Part shown: positions 40,483-49,242 of the stretch, piece by piece | Layout: every line of letters begins with the position of its first letter | Numbering within the stretch: position 1 is the first letter of the stretch | Position numbers and translations under genes: made by a program | Source: CAZVFX01 sp964626565 | Lineage (GTDB): Bacteria; Myxococcota_A; UBA9042; CAIXZC01 | Length of the DNA: 64,000 nt | Direction of reading: 5' to 3' | Assembly (NCBI GenBank): GCA_964626565.1 | Contig: CAZVFX010000004.1 | Location: 40,349 to 104,348, forward strand | The notes under the pieces: generated by a model | Database searches by the model: none | Told to the model about the DNA's origin: nothing | The model's input: only the letters and a program-made list of their open reading frames with translations

Positions 40483-41316
40483 ATGAGCGACGGCCAGGAA
40501 TTGTACGTCGGAACGCAGATCGTCAAAATCGAAGACCTTCTTACCAGAGTGGAGACTCTCGTCCAGATTCTGAAGGACTGCGACCCCAAGTTGGAAGAGC
40601 TCGAAGAGCAGGCGGACATCACCCGCTCCCAGGAAGAGGCTGTGCGCCGGGAACTGGCGAAATTCGGACTCGTGGGGGACCTGGAAAAACTGGAAGAGGA
40701 TATTGCCGAAAGGGGCAAGGATGCGGATTCTATTCGCGGTGAACTTCTTGAGGGGCTGGGCGAATTGAAAGCCGCTTTGGAAACTGCCGATGACCGCATC
40801 AAGAAGCTCGTGGGCGACGCAGTGGATACCATCGCCCATGAGAAGAAACAACTGCTGGAGAAACAGGCGGTGTTGACCGCCTACATGACCAGCACCCTGG
40901 ACCGGTCCGAGAAGCAGGCCACTGCCCCGGGAAGCGGCGGGGAGAGCGATTTTGAGGAGACCTTTGCTTTTGAATCCGGCGACGATGGCGAGGTGCTCAC
41001 CGGCGCCGAGCGCCGTCGGCATCCCCGGGAGAACGTCTCCCTCCAGGTCCGGCTCGAAGGGCCCGATCAACTCTTGTCCGGTAGTTCCGAGAATGTGAGC
41101 ATCGGCGGAGTATTTATTGAGACCCCCCGCAAAATTGAACTAGGCACCCTGCTCCACGTTGTTTGCACGCTGCCCGACGAGTCTGTGGTTGAAGGCGATG
41201 GCGTGGTTTCCTGGACGCGTCGGGAACGAGACGGCATCCCTGCCGGGGTTGGCGTGGAGTTTCTGGCCATGTCTGAGCAGGACCGTTCTGCACTGGAGCG
41301 ACTCAAGGGGGAGTGA
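40483..41316 (+). CDS. Coiled-coil protein with C-terminal PilZ domain
   Basis: A 277-residue protein. Residues 1-145 are helical with heptads (DLLTRVETLVQILKDCDPKL). A C-terminal PilZ domain, at about 170-275, begins ERRRHPRENVSLQVRLEG, giving the RxxxR cyclic-di-GMP-binding motif. It continues with ENVSIGGVFIETPRKIELG, giving the (D/N)xSxxG motif. The stop of the TPR gene touches its ATG, so the two are coupled. It probably relays cyclic-di-GMP through the coiled coil or TPR partner; the target is unknown. Confidence 0.88.
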   Translation: MSDGQELYVGTQIVKIEDLLTRVETLVQILKDCDPKLEELEEQADITRSQEEAVRRELAKFGLVGDLEKLEEDIAERGKDADSIRGELLEGLGELKAALETADDRIKKLVGDAVDTIAHEKKQLLEKQAVLTAYMTSTLDRSEKQATAPGSGGESDFEETFAFESGDDGEVLTGAERRRHPRENVSLQVRLEGPDQLLSGSSENVSIGGVFIETPRKIELGTLLHVVCTLPDESVVEGDGVVSWTRRERDGIPAGVGVEFLAMSEQDRSALERLKGE

Positions 41317-41377
41317 ACTCCACGAGGCCTTGAGCACCGCTCCCGACGGAACGAAGCTGTATGTCAGGAGGAAGTTC

Positions 41378-42424
41378 GTGTACACACATTGGAAGTCAGC
41401 TCGCTTGTCCCTCTCACTGCTCTTGTTCCTGTTTTCCTGCGCACCGGTACTGGCTGGCGGAGGCGGCGGCAAACCGCCCGCGTTGGAAGAGGCGCCGGCC
41501 GCGACGGACGCCGCGGCTTCAGCCGCCCCTGCCCGACAAAATATCGTCGCTCACGAATTGGAGGGCGACCTCCTGGTGGTCCATTTCTTGGACGTTGGAC
41601 AGGGCGACGGAATGCTCATTCGATCGCCGGGAGGCAAATACTTGATGGTGGATGTAGGCACTCGCTCATCGCGGCGCCGCACCATCCCGTATCTGAAGAA
41701 ACTCGGCGTCAAGAAGCTCGACATACTGCTGACTCACAGTCACGCAGATCATGCCGGCGCCCTCATCTACTTCCTGGATGCCTTCGAGGTCGAGACCTTG
41801 TATTCCCCGGGCTACTTCCACCCCACCCGATTCATTGCCAAGGCGCTGAAAAAAGCCGACGAGAAGGGTGTCAAGCTGGTGACCCTGAAACGGGGAGCAA
41901 GGCTGGAGCCTGAGAAAGGCTACATCATAAAGGTCATGCATCCGCCCGAGGAGTGGGATCTCGAAGTTGAGGATCTGAACAACGTCTCGGTGGTGACCCA
42001 GATAAGCTATGGCGAGATCGATTTCCTGCTTACCGGCGATGCGGAGAAGAAGGCTGAGAAGACGATGCTCAAGGCCAAACTGGACCTGAAGAGCGAGTTC
42101 TTGAAACTGGGACACCACGGCAGCAAGACCGCAACCTCCGAGCGTTTCCTCGACCAGGTGCTGCCGGTCTTTGGAGTGGTTTCCTGCGGGGTCAAGAACA
42201 AGTTCAAGCATCCTCATCCCGAGACCATGCAAAGACTGAAGGTGCGGGACATTGCAATCCTCAGAACTGATGAGGCGGGCACCATCGTGGTGTCCACCGA
42301 TGGGAAGAAAGTGACCATAAAGGTGATGGGCAAGGAAACCGAACCGGTTTCCCTCAGGTTCGGGCATCCGAGACCCGGCCGAACGTTTATCATCTTCAAC
42401 CAAGGAGGCATTGATGCGTGTTAG
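41378..42424 (+). CDS. Secreted ComEC/Rec2-type metallo-beta-lactamase-fold hydrolase
   Basis: A 348-residue protein with a signal peptide (LSLSLLLFLFSCAPVLAGG) and a metallo-beta-lactamase domain of the ComEC C-terminal type. It reads VHFLDVGQGDGMLIRS, then LLTHSHADHAGALIYF (HxHxDH), FLLTGDAEKKAE and LGHHGSKTA. In ComEC this domain is thought to cut the non-transported DNA strand; here it is free of the membrane channel. The GTG at 41378 has AGGAGG six bases upstream, and the longer frame runs inside the PilZ gene. It overlaps the next gene by 11 bases. Confidence 0.87.
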   Translation: MYTHWKSARLSLSLLLFLFSCAPVLAGGGGGKPPALEEAPAATDAAASAAPARQNIVAHELEGDLLVVHFLDVGQGDGMLIRSPGGKYLMVDVGTRSSRRRTIPYLKKLGVKKLDILLTHSHADHAGALIYFLDAFEVETLYSPGYFHPTRFIAKALKKADEKGVKLVTLKRGARLEPEKGYIIKVMHPPEEWDLEVEDLNNVSVVTQISYGEIDFLLTGDAEKKAEKTMLKAKLDLKSEFLKLGHHGSKTATSERFLDQVLPVFGVVSCGVKNKFKHPHPETMQRLKVRDIAILRTDEAGTIVVSTDGKKVTIKVMGKETEPVSLRFGHPRPGRTFIIFNQGGIDAC

Positions 42425-43337
42425 CAACTTCCTCGCAGTAGTTTTCGTTTTGCTTTTTTCGTCTTCAGTGCTGGCCGGCACACCGGTGCCTGCCCAGCCC
42501 AAGGACATCAACAAGGCGACCTTGACGGAGCTGACCAAGGTGCCGGGCATCGGCAAGAAGACCGCCAAGCGTATTCTGCAGGCGAGGGGCGCGGCCGGTT
42601 TCGGCTCTATGCACGAGGTCAAGAAGATCAAGGGCATCGGCAAAAAGACATTTGCAAAGCTGACCTGTTTCTTCGCCGTTCCGGCGGAAGGACCGCTGCC
42701 GTGCAAAAAACCGGCCGTCAAGGGCGTGAGCGGAGGGAAGATCAACATCAATACCGCGAACGCCAAAGAGCTCGCCAAGATACCCAGTATCGGCAAGAAG
42801 AAAGCCCGCCAGATCATCGACCGCCGCACGGAAAAGGGGTGGTTCAAGACCCCTTATGAACTGCAGGAAATAAAGGGCATAGGCAAGAAGACCGTGGAGA
42901 AATTCCTGGCGTTGGTGGTGACCCAGGTCGATATCAACTCCGCGCGCGGCGCCGAGTTCGAGGTCCTCGGATTCCCCAACGGCGACGCCATTGTCGCCCA
43001 CCGCAAAAAGATCGGCGGATTCAAGGCAGTGAACGGACTGCAGAAGGCCCCCGGTGTCACCCAGGCCACTTTCGACAAGGCCGCAGAGATCCTCGTCGCG
43101 AAGAACGCGCCCAAAGCACCGGCCCCCAAGGCGCCGGCCCCGAAGGCCGAAGAGCCGAAGAAGGAAGAACCGAAAGCCGAAGAGCCTAAGAAAGAAGAGC
43201 CGAAGGCTGAGGAACCCAAGAAAGAAGAGCCGAAGGCCGAAGAACTCAAGGCCGAAGAACCGAAGGCCGAAGAACCCAAGGCCGAAGAACCCAAGGCCGA
43301 AGAACCCAAGGCCGAAGAACCGGCCGCCAAAAAATAA
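42414..43337 (+). CDS. Secreted ComEA-like protein with three helix-hairpin-helix modules
   Basis: A 307-residue protein with a signal peptide (FLAVVFVLLFSSSVLAG). Two clear ComEA-type helix-hairpin-helix domains follow. The first, about 30-85, reads DINKATLTELTKVPGIGKKT and ends KIKGIGKKTFAKL. The second, about 108-165, reads INTANAKELAKIPSIGKKKA and ends EIKGIGKKTVEKF. A third, weaker copy lies at about 170-225. The tail is a run of KAEEPK-type repeats. Such domains bind DNA without sequence preference. The ATG at 42414 follows AGGAGG and overlaps the hydrolase gene, so the two products are probably made together in the periplasm. Confidence 0.88.
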   Translation: MRVSNFLAVVFVLLFSSSVLAGTPVPAQPKDINKATLTELTKVPGIGKKTAKRILQARGAAGFGSMHEVKKIKGIGKKTFAKLTCFFAVPAEGPLPCKKPAVKGVSGGKININTANAKELAKIPSIGKKKARQIIDRRTEKGWFKTPYELQEIKGIGKKTVEKFLALVVTQVDINSARGAEFEVLGFPNGDAIVAHRKKIGGFKAVNGLQKAPGVTQATFDKAAEILVAKNAPKAPAPKAPAPKAEEPKKEEPKAEEPKKEEPKAEEPKKEEPKAEELKAEEPKAEEPKAEEPKAEEPKAEEPAAKK

Positions 43338-43339
43338 CG

Positions 43340-43421
43340 GTACCCCGAGGGCGAGCGAGGGGCCTGCGCCAGCAGCACCAGTACCCCGAGGGCGAGCGAG
43401 GGGCCTGCGCCAGCAGCACCA
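43340..43421 (+). repeat. Tandem 41-base repeat, GC-rich dispersed element
   Basis: Two adjacent copies (43340-43380, 43381-43421) beginning GTACCCCGAGGGCGAGCGAG and ending CCAGCAGCACCA. They lie just after the stop codon of the ComEA-like gene. About 30 bases of the unit match the element inside the gene at 45349. Confidence 0.9.
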
Positions 43422-43454
43422 TCACCGCCGGGCCCTTCAACCGTCACCGCCGGC

Positions 43455-44291
43455 CTACTTCCCGAACCATCCCCGCTGCGTCAGCGACGCAAAGTCCATT
43501 GACCAGGCCACCGCCACGTGGATGGCCACTCCCCCCCAGATGTTCCTGGTCCGCAATGCCAGGATGCCGAGAACCGAGCCCGCGATGATTGCGCCCATGG
43601 CTTCAAGTCCGGGCTTGCTGAAGTGGATCATGCAGTAGGGAACAACCATAAACAGCACCGCCCGCCATCCCCACCGATGCTTCAACTCGGTAAGCATGAA
43701 GCCGCGGAAGAACACCTCCAGCGCGAAGAACTGCATGCCATAGAACAGCTCCCAGCACAGCAGGTGATACATGGATGCCGGGTTGCGGTAGAACGGGTAG
43801 GTGCGAAGAAACGACTCCTGGTAAGAGACGACCCAGACGCACCCGGCCACGGGGAGGAACAGGAGCGCATAAATCCAGAGATGCTTGAAGAACCCTTTTG
43901 GCGAAAGTCCGAGGGTACTCAGCGGACGCTTCAACACGAAGGGAGTCACGATGAGCGGGATCGCCAGATAGAAGAAGATGCAGCCCACAGACCAGACCGC
44001 CCTGGAAGTGAGGGCCATCTCGGTGGGCAGCACTGTGCTGGCGTCGCCGCTCCACAGCCCCAGAGTCTCGATCACGAAGACGGAGACTTTTCGCTGGATG
44101 CGTGCGTCCAGCACCATGTAATTCAAGATCCATAAGACGAGGCAACTGATGTAGACAACCGCAAGGATCCTGCCATCGGTCGTCTTGTCTTCGCCAATGT
44201 ACTCGTCGTCAATGGCCCGCAAGTGCGACAGTATGGACCAGTCGAGCAGACGCATGAGGGGCGATGAATAACGGGGGGTGGAAACGGCCAT
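43455..44291 (-). CDS. CPBP-family intramembrane metalloprotease
   Basis: A 278-residue protein with about seven hydrophobic segments. The CPBP core is LEVFFRGFMLTEL (Glu and Arg; the usual EE is EV here), CMIHFSKPGLE (His) and AIHVAVAWSMD (second His). Family members are putative membrane-embedded metalloproteases. The ATG at 44291 has AGGAGGTG upstream; ten more codons upstream are possible but unlikely. It is monocistronic and divergent from the lipoprotein gene at 44367. Confidence 0.82.
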   Translation of the reverse strand: MAVSTPRYSSPLMRLLDWSILSHLRAIDDEYIGEDKTTDGRILAVVYISCLVLWILNYMVLDARIQRKVSVFVIETLGLWSGDASTVLPTEMALTSRAVWSVGCIFFYLAIPLIVTPFVLKRPLSTLGLSPKGFFKHLWIYALLFLPVAGCVWVVSYQESFLRTYPFYRNPASMYHLLCWELFYGMQFFALEVFFRGFMLTELKHRWGWRAVLFMVVPYCMIHFSKPGLEAMGAIIAGSVLGILALRTRNIWGGVAIHVAVAWSMDFASLTQRGWFGK

Positions 44292-44331
44292 GGAAAGGCA
44301 CCTCCTGTGGGTCGGTTTCATTTACCACAGG

Positions 44332-44360
44332 TTGACAATCAGAAGCAACCATTCTAGTCT
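44332..44360 (+). promoter_or_regulatory. Predicted strong sigma70-type promoter, probably giving a leaderless mRNA
   Basis: TTGACA, 17 bases, TAGTCT, ending six bases before the ATG at 44367; the transcript would start at or next to the start codon. Confidence 0.6.
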
Positions 44361-44366
44361 CTTCCA

Positions 44367-46076
44367 ATGAACCGCCGAGCATACATGCCCGTAGCGGGCG
44401 CGCTCCTGCTACTTATCGCAGTCACGGGATGCGAGCGCCGTGAAGTGGTGCGCTACGATTCTCCGTTTCACCGGTTCGATTCGTCAGACGCCGCGTACCG
44501 GGTGGTCTTTCCGAGCCTGGAGATGGTGAGGGACGAATTTCTCTCTCTGGTTGTGAACACCAACGGCATGGAGGGTCTGCTGGACCTGGTGGAGGCGACC
44601 ACCGGCGTGGATATTGCGCAGGAGGACTTGTTTGAGGCTTCCGGCCTGGACCCTGCCTACCCGGCGCTCATGTTCGAGTATACCCGCGGGATGGTGGTGT
44701 GCCTCGGCGTCGAAGATGGGGACCGCTTCGAACAGTTTGCATCGGAAGTCGCCGAGGCCAACGGTTTTGTCGTAACCCGGACTTCCACTGTGGAAGGGCC
44801 GGTTCTGTTCTCGACTCAATACGGATTGTCGTGGGCGTTCGAGGGCAATCTGCTGGTGTTTGTCTATTCTTCCGAACAGCAGTCCGAAGCTCTCCTGGCC
44901 TCGCTCCTTTTGACGCCGCTGCCGGAGTCCCCGGAAGCCGAGGTCGGCGACTCCATCTCCTTTGCCTACCGCCTCAAAAAGGGGGTCGGCCTGGAGGAGA
45001 GTTCCGGTTCTTTCCTGGCTTCCATGGGACCTCTGTCGGGACCGGGGCACGTGTTGCTGCGATTCCTCGATTCATGCACGCTGCTCGAGGGCACCGCCGC
45101 GCCGGGGGACCGTTACCTGCTGTCGGTGTCCGCCCACGGATGCGGGCTGTCGCTGACGGGAGAGGGGACCCTGGTCCCCGAGGGGATGGTACCCGAGGAC
45201 TCCATTTTGCTCCTCCACTGGACCACGGGCACAGACTCGCTGTACGACCTGTTCTCCGGCCCGCAGAAGTTGCTCCTGAACTTGCTGTGGAGCACCGTCC
45301 AGAAACCGGTAAACAAGAAACTCAAGAAGAAGAAAAAGAAAAAAGACAGTACCCCGAAGGCGAGTGAGGGGCCTGCCCCAAAAACCAAGGCCGAAAAGGG
45401 TACCCCGAAGGCGAGTGAGGGGCCTGCCCCAAAAACCAAGGCCGACCAAGACGCCGCGGCTGCCGAAAAGGCGCCTCCTGAACTAACCCCCATCGGCGAC
45501 ATCCTCGGCCGTTTCAAGGGCGAACTGGCCGTCGGCCTCCTTGGCTTCAGCCCGCGTTCAACTCTGAGTTCCGTTACCGAACCGGGGTCTATGCTCGACC
45601 CGCTATTCGCCCTCCATCTGTTTCTGGCCGTACCGGTGGCGGAAGGCGCCGAATTCCCAGAGTTCTTCTCGGAGGAGATTCCAGTTGCCCTGTTCCCCGG
45701 TTTCAAGCCGCGGGAAATTGGCGACGACAAGATTGTGGGAAGGGAGTACTGCCGCAAGCGGAAGGAAAAGAAGCACTGCTTCGGCATCCTCAGGCGCGAT
45801 AATCTGCTCATTGCGGTTTCGGGCACCGGCCAGGCTTCCAGGATTGTGCGAACCCTGCAGGGCAAGGGCAAGAGCCTCGACCAGACCTTGTTCGCTGAAA
45901 AGGTGAAGGGCAATCTTACCGGCACCCTCAAGACACGACGATTGATTCGGGACTTGATGGACAAGGGTTTCCCCCCTTACTTCCTGCAGATGCTGTCGTC
46001 TGTGCTGGAGGTCAGGTTCGCAGCCTCGGCTACCGGGAATTCCACCGAACTGAACCTGGAGATAGTGCTTAGATGA
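44367..46076 (+). CDS. Hypothetical lipoprotein of an ABC (FtsX-type) gene group
   Basis: A 569-residue predicted lipoprotein (VAGALLLLIAVTGCERRE). I do not recognise a family. Two similar-sized halves, each with alternating beta and helix, flank a Lys-rich linker at about 310-375. The linker contains a tandem repeat coding for TPKASEGPAPKTKA twice. The linker DNA is the same GC-rich dispersed element found outside genes at 43340. The stop codon overlaps the ABC ATPase start (ATGA), so this is probably the outer component or substrate-handling partner of the transporter. No Shine-Dalgarno sequence precedes it. Confidence 0.7.
   Translation: MNRRAYMPVAGALLLLIAVTGCERREVVRYDSPFHRFDSSDAAYRVVFPSLEMVRDEFLSLVVNTNGMEGLLDLVEATTGVDIAQEDLFEASGLDPAYPALMFEYTRGMVVCLGVEDGDRFEQFASEVAEANGFVVTRTSTVEGPVLFSTQYGLSWAFEGNLLVFVYSSEQQSEALLASLLLTPLPESPEAEVGDSISFAYRLKKGVGLEESSGSFLASMGPLSGPGHVLLRFLDSCTLLEGTAAPGDRYLLSVSAHGCGLSLTGEGTLVPEGMVPEDSILLLHWTTGTDSLYDLFSGPQKLLLNLLWSTVQKPVNKKLKKKKKKKDSTPKASEGPAPKTKAEKGTPKASEGPAPKTKADQDAAAAEKAPPELTPIGDILGRFKGELAVGLLGFSPRSTLSSVTEPGSMLDPLFALHLFLAVPVAEGAEFPEFFSEEIPVALFPGFKPREIGDDKIVGREYCRKRKEKKHCFGILRRDNLLIAVSGTGQASRIVRTLQGKGKSLDQTLFAEKVKGNLTGTLKTRRLIRDLMDKGFPPYFLQMLSSVLEVRFAASATGNSTELNLEIVLR
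45349..45445 (+). repeat. Tandem 46-base repeat in frame within a lipoprotein gene
   Basis: Copies at 45349-45394 and 45400-45445 (51-base period) begin GTACCCCGAAGGCGAGTGAG and end AACCAAGGCCGA. They encode TPKASEGPAPKTKA and keep the frame. Confidence 0.9.
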
Positions 46077-46753
46077 TCAGGCTTACCGACATCCACAAAG
46101 CCTATGACCGGGAGACCAGCGGGGTGGTGCTCGAGGGGCTCAACGTCCACATCGCCAAGGGCAAGTTTGTCGCCATTCTGGGGCAGAGCGGGTCGGGCAA
46201 GACTACCCTTCTCAACATCATCGGCGGCTTGGACAGGGATTTCCAGGGCGAGGCGGTGGTGGATGGACGGCATTTGAAGAAAATGGGGGACCGGGAGTTG
46301 TCCCGGTTCCGCAATACGACCATCGCTTTTGTGTTCCAGGCTTTCAACCTGATGCCTCACCTGTCTTGCGTCGAGAACGTGGCCTTCCCCGCCTATTTCG
46401 GCACCCAATTGTCCGGGCGCCAGATTGCTGCCAAGGCCGGAGAGGCCATGGACCGTGTGGGCATTAGCCACAAGGCGCGGGCCTATCCGGGGAAACTGTC
46501 CGGGGGGGAGAAGCAGCGGGTGGCCATAGCCCGGGCGCTTTTTCAGGAGCCCCGGGTGTTGCTTGCGGATGAGCCCACCGGAAACCTCGATTCCGAGTCG
46601 AGCCGGCATATTATGGAACTGTTTTTCAACTTGAACAAGGTGGACGGTATGACGTGCGTACTGGTCACCCATGACGAGGAGATGGCCCGCACTACGGACC
46701 GTATCGTCCGGATCGTTGACGGCGTCATAGTCGGAGAGGAAGAAACTGGATAA
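46073..46753 (+). CDS. ABC transporter ATP-binding protein (LolD/MacB-like)
   Basis: A 226-residue ATPase: Walker A GQSGSGKTT, Q-loop FVFQAFNLMPHLSCVENV, signature LSGGEKQRVAIARAL, Walker B VLLADEPTGNLDSES and switch His VTHDEE. The NLMPHLSCVENV and GNLDSE forms are typical of the LolD/MacB/FtsE group, which pairs with FtsX-like permeases. It overlaps the lipoprotein gene upstream and the permease gene downstream (TAATG). Confidence 0.95.
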   Translation: MIRLTDIHKAYDRETSGVVLEGLNVHIAKGKFVAILGQSGSGKTTLLNIIGGLDRDFQGEAVVDGRHLKKMGDRELSRFRNTTIAFVFQAFNLMPHLSCVENVAFPAYFGTQLSGRQIAAKAGEAMDRVGISHKARAYPGKLSGGEKQRVAIARALFQEPRVLLADEPTGNLDSESSRHIMELFFNLNKVDGMTCVLVTHDEEMARTTDRIVRIVDGVIVGEEETG

Positions 46754-48723
46754 TGACCACCGGTAAGCTCATAGCGGTAGTCCTGCAGAACGTGCGGAGA
46801 AATCGGAAGAACTTCGTTTTCTCCAGCTTCGGGATCACTGTCGGTGTGTGTGTTTTCTCCTTCTTCGTCGCGTTGACTTTCGGCATTCGTGAGGAGGTAC
46901 TCAACCGCATGTACCCGGTTGACCTCATCGAGGTTGAACCTTCTTCAGTGAACATTGCGGGGGCGCGGAGCAACGTAGAGAAGATCGGATTTAACGCCGA
47001 AGGCGTTGAGATCCTCTCTGCACTCGAAGGGATAGGGGCGGTATTCCCCAAGTTGAAATCGAGGCTGCAGGCCACCTATAAAATCGGCGGACAGATATTC
47101 GGCAAGAACGGCGTGACGTTCGAGGCCTATTTTGACGGCCTGGACGATACGTTGCTGCGCAGTGAGTTGGAGAAGCGGGAGGCGGGCCAGTCCCGGAAGT
47201 CAGAGCGCGACCGGCTCAAGGAGAAATACGGCCGCAAGCATCGCTGCTATGACCACCGGGATTGCACCCCCGGTGAGGAGTGCCGGGAAGGCTATTGCGA
47301 AGAGATCGACTACTGGACCTTGTTTAGAGACCACGGTGAGTTTCTGCCCTGTTCATCCGACAAGGTGTGCGCAGCGGAATACGGCTGTATTGCTCAGCAG
47401 TGCCGCCGGCTGTGCGATTCAACGCCCGGTTGCCTCGCCGGTGAGGAGTGCCGGTCCATCACTTGCCGTGGCGACAGCGAATGCGGGGAAGGGACGTGCA
47501 AGGACGGCGTTTGCTCCAAAGGTGCTTGCTTTGCCCTTTGTGCCGGTGCGGAAGGTTGCGTTGCAGGCTTGGAGTGCATTCAGGAAGGGTGTCGTGAAGA
47601 TGCTGACTGTCTGGATGGCACATGCGTGGAAGGGCGCTGTTCGCTGGCCGGCACCTGCGGCTACATGCATTGCGTGCAGACTGCGCTTGAAAAAGAGATC
47701 AATACCAGCCCGGATTTACGGCGGGGAGAGCTGCCCGGACTTTGCGAAGACGGCACCGAAGTGCCGGAGGAGGGTGAGTGCGCCCCGGCGCGTTGTCCCG
47801 TTGGTTCCTACTGCTCCGTTCACACTTATCATCGTCCGGGGCGGCTGTGGCGGGACAAGCGCGGGGAAGGGCGCTGCGAGCAGCCGATTCCCGTCGTGCT
47901 GAACCCCATCGTCCTGGAGATTTTCAACCTCGTCCTTGGCTCCACTCTGGATAAGACCCAGTTGGGTACGCTGGACACCCTGCTCGGTTACGGCGGCACG
48001 GTGACCTTTGGGCATTCCTTCTACAAGGAGACGGTGAAGGACCGTACTCCGGTGCTGAAGAAGATGACGGTCGTGGGTTTCTCCAACAAAGCGCTGGAAG
48101 CGGGCGTCACCATGCCCATGGAGTACGTGAAACGGGCCAACGCCCGGTACAAGGGCAAAAGGGCCGCGGAACAGTTCGACAGCATCATCCTCCAGCTTTC
48201 CGCCGCGGAGCACCTCCCCGAAGTGATGAACAAGATGGAGCACTTCAACATCCAGCTCTCCCGGCGTAGCGCGGAAGCTGAGAAATTCAGAATCGTGCTC
48301 ATTGTGGCCATCGCCATCTTCTTTATCATGGCCTCCATTATTCTGGGCATCGCGGCGACCAACATCACCCACACTTTCCTCATGGTGATCTATGAGCGAA
48401 AGCGGGAGATTGGAATTATCCGGGCGTTGGGCGCCACCAAGATGGACATCCGTTTCATCTTCCTGGTGGAGTCACTGCTCATAGGCCTCGCCGGCGGCCT
48501 CGCCGGCAACGGGCTGGCCTATGGCTTGAGCAAGGTTGCGGACCATCTGGCCAACAGATACATCGGAGATTTTCCGTTCCAGCCCGAGACTTTCTTCCAC
48601 TTCCACTACAATTGGGTGGCGGCTTCCTTTGCCTTTGCCGTCTTCTTCTCGCTCATGGGCGCCTTCTTCCCTGCCAACCGGGCCGCGTCCATGGACCCGG
48701 CCAGGACCCTCACACTCCCCTGA
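46753..48723 (+). CDS. FtsX/MacB-type ABC permease with a Cys-rich periplasmic insert
   Basis: A 656-residue permease. An N-terminal membrane helix at about 22-44 is followed by a large periplasmic region. Three C-terminal helices follow (FRIVLIVAIAIFFIMASIIL, FLVESLLIGLAGGLAGNGLA, SFAFAVFFSLMGAFFPANRA), ending ASMDPARTLTLP as in MacB-like proteins. Inside the periplasmic part, about residues 155-380, is an insert with roughly 30 cysteines in small loops (CTPGEECREGYC, CRGDSECGEGTCKDGVC). These resemble the EGF/Dickkopf-like repeats of this organism's surface proteins. It presumably exports or sorts a lipid, lipoprotein or polysaccharide with the lipoprotein at 44367. Confidence 0.9.
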   Translation: MTTGKLIAVVLQNVRRNRKNFVFSSFGITVGVCVFSFFVALTFGIREEVLNRMYPVDLIEVEPSSVNIAGARSNVEKIGFNAEGVEILSALEGIGAVFPKLKSRLQATYKIGGQIFGKNGVTFEAYFDGLDDTLLRSELEKREAGQSRKSERDRLKEKYGRKHRCYDHRDCTPGEECREGYCEEIDYWTLFRDHGEFLPCSSDKVCAAEYGCIAQQCRRLCDSTPGCLAGEECRSITCRGDSECGEGTCKDGVCSKGACFALCAGAEGCVAGLECIQEGCREDADCLDGTCVEGRCSLAGTCGYMHCVQTALEKEINTSPDLRRGELPGLCEDGTEVPEEGECAPARCPVGSYCSVHTYHRPGRLWRDKRGEGRCEQPIPVVLNPIVLEIFNLVLGSTLDKTQLGTLDTLLGYGGTVTFGHSFYKETVKDRTPVLKKMTVVGFSNKALEAGVTMPMEYVKRANARYKGKRAAEQFDSIILQLSAAEHLPEVMNKMEHFNIQLSRRSAEAEKFRIVLIVAIAIFFIMASIILGIAATNITHTFLMVIYERKREIGIIRALGATKMDIRFIFLVESLLIGLAGGLAGNGLAYGLSKVADHLANRYIGDFPFQPETFFHFHYNWVAASFAFAVFFSLMGAFFPANRAASMDPARTLTLP

Positions 48724-48732
48724 AAAAGCGTC

Positions 48733-48761
48733 TTGACGAATTTGCATACCTGATCTGTTTA
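48733..48761 (+). promoter_or_regulatory. Predicted promoter for the zinc-site protein
   Basis: TTGACG, 17 bases, TGTTTA, in an AT-rich patch 40 bases before the ATG at 48802. Confidence 0.4.
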
Positions 48762-48801
48762 TGGTATTTATTCTGGCCGTGAATTTTGCGAGGGTTTGAG
48801 C

Positions 48802-49239
48802 ATGGAGAAGCTGACCGTAGAAATCCCTTCCGAGTCAATCTGCCTGCAGAACGTCATCTGCCCCGACGGCCATTCGTTGATGGACCCCGACACCGTCATG
48901 GGAGACGTCCCTTCCATCAAGGTGCTGGTTTCCTCCGATATGGAGGAGGCCGTTCTGCACCTGAACGCGTGGTATGGGAACTTCGAATACGACACTCCCA
49001 TGGAGTTGAAGGACGGTTCGGTGTACGAGCTCTTGTGTCCTTCCTGCCGGTTGTCGCTGAAATCCGACGAGAGCCGCTGCATGTTCTGCGGCTCACCAAT
49101 GTTCGTCCTTCACCTGTCCGGGGGCGGAAACCTGGAAGGGTGCTGCCGCATGGGGTGTCATAATCACAAGCTCAAACTCGTAGACCTCAACGCCGAGTTT
49201 TCCCAACTCTTCGATCCGGATACGCGACCGCGGTATTAG
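48802..49239 (+). CDS. Hypothetical zinc-site protein
   Basis: A 145-residue cytoplasmic-looking protein. Cys pairs CPSCRLSLKSDESRCMFC (about 75-95) look like a zinc ribbon, and later CCRMGCHNH adds Cys/His. The N-terminal half is unlike any family I know. The ATG at 48802 lies seven bases after GAGGG. It stands alone and converges on the lectin gene over an inverted pair of heptamer arrays. Confidence 0.65.
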   Translation: MEKLTVEIPSESICLQNVICPDGHSLMDPDTVMGDVPSIKVLVSSDMEEAVLHLNAWYGNFEYDTPMELKDGSVYELLCPSCRLSLKSDESRCMFCGSPMFVLHLSGGGNLEGCCRMGCHNHKLKLVDLNAEFSQLFDPDTRPRY

Positions 49240-49242
49240 AGG

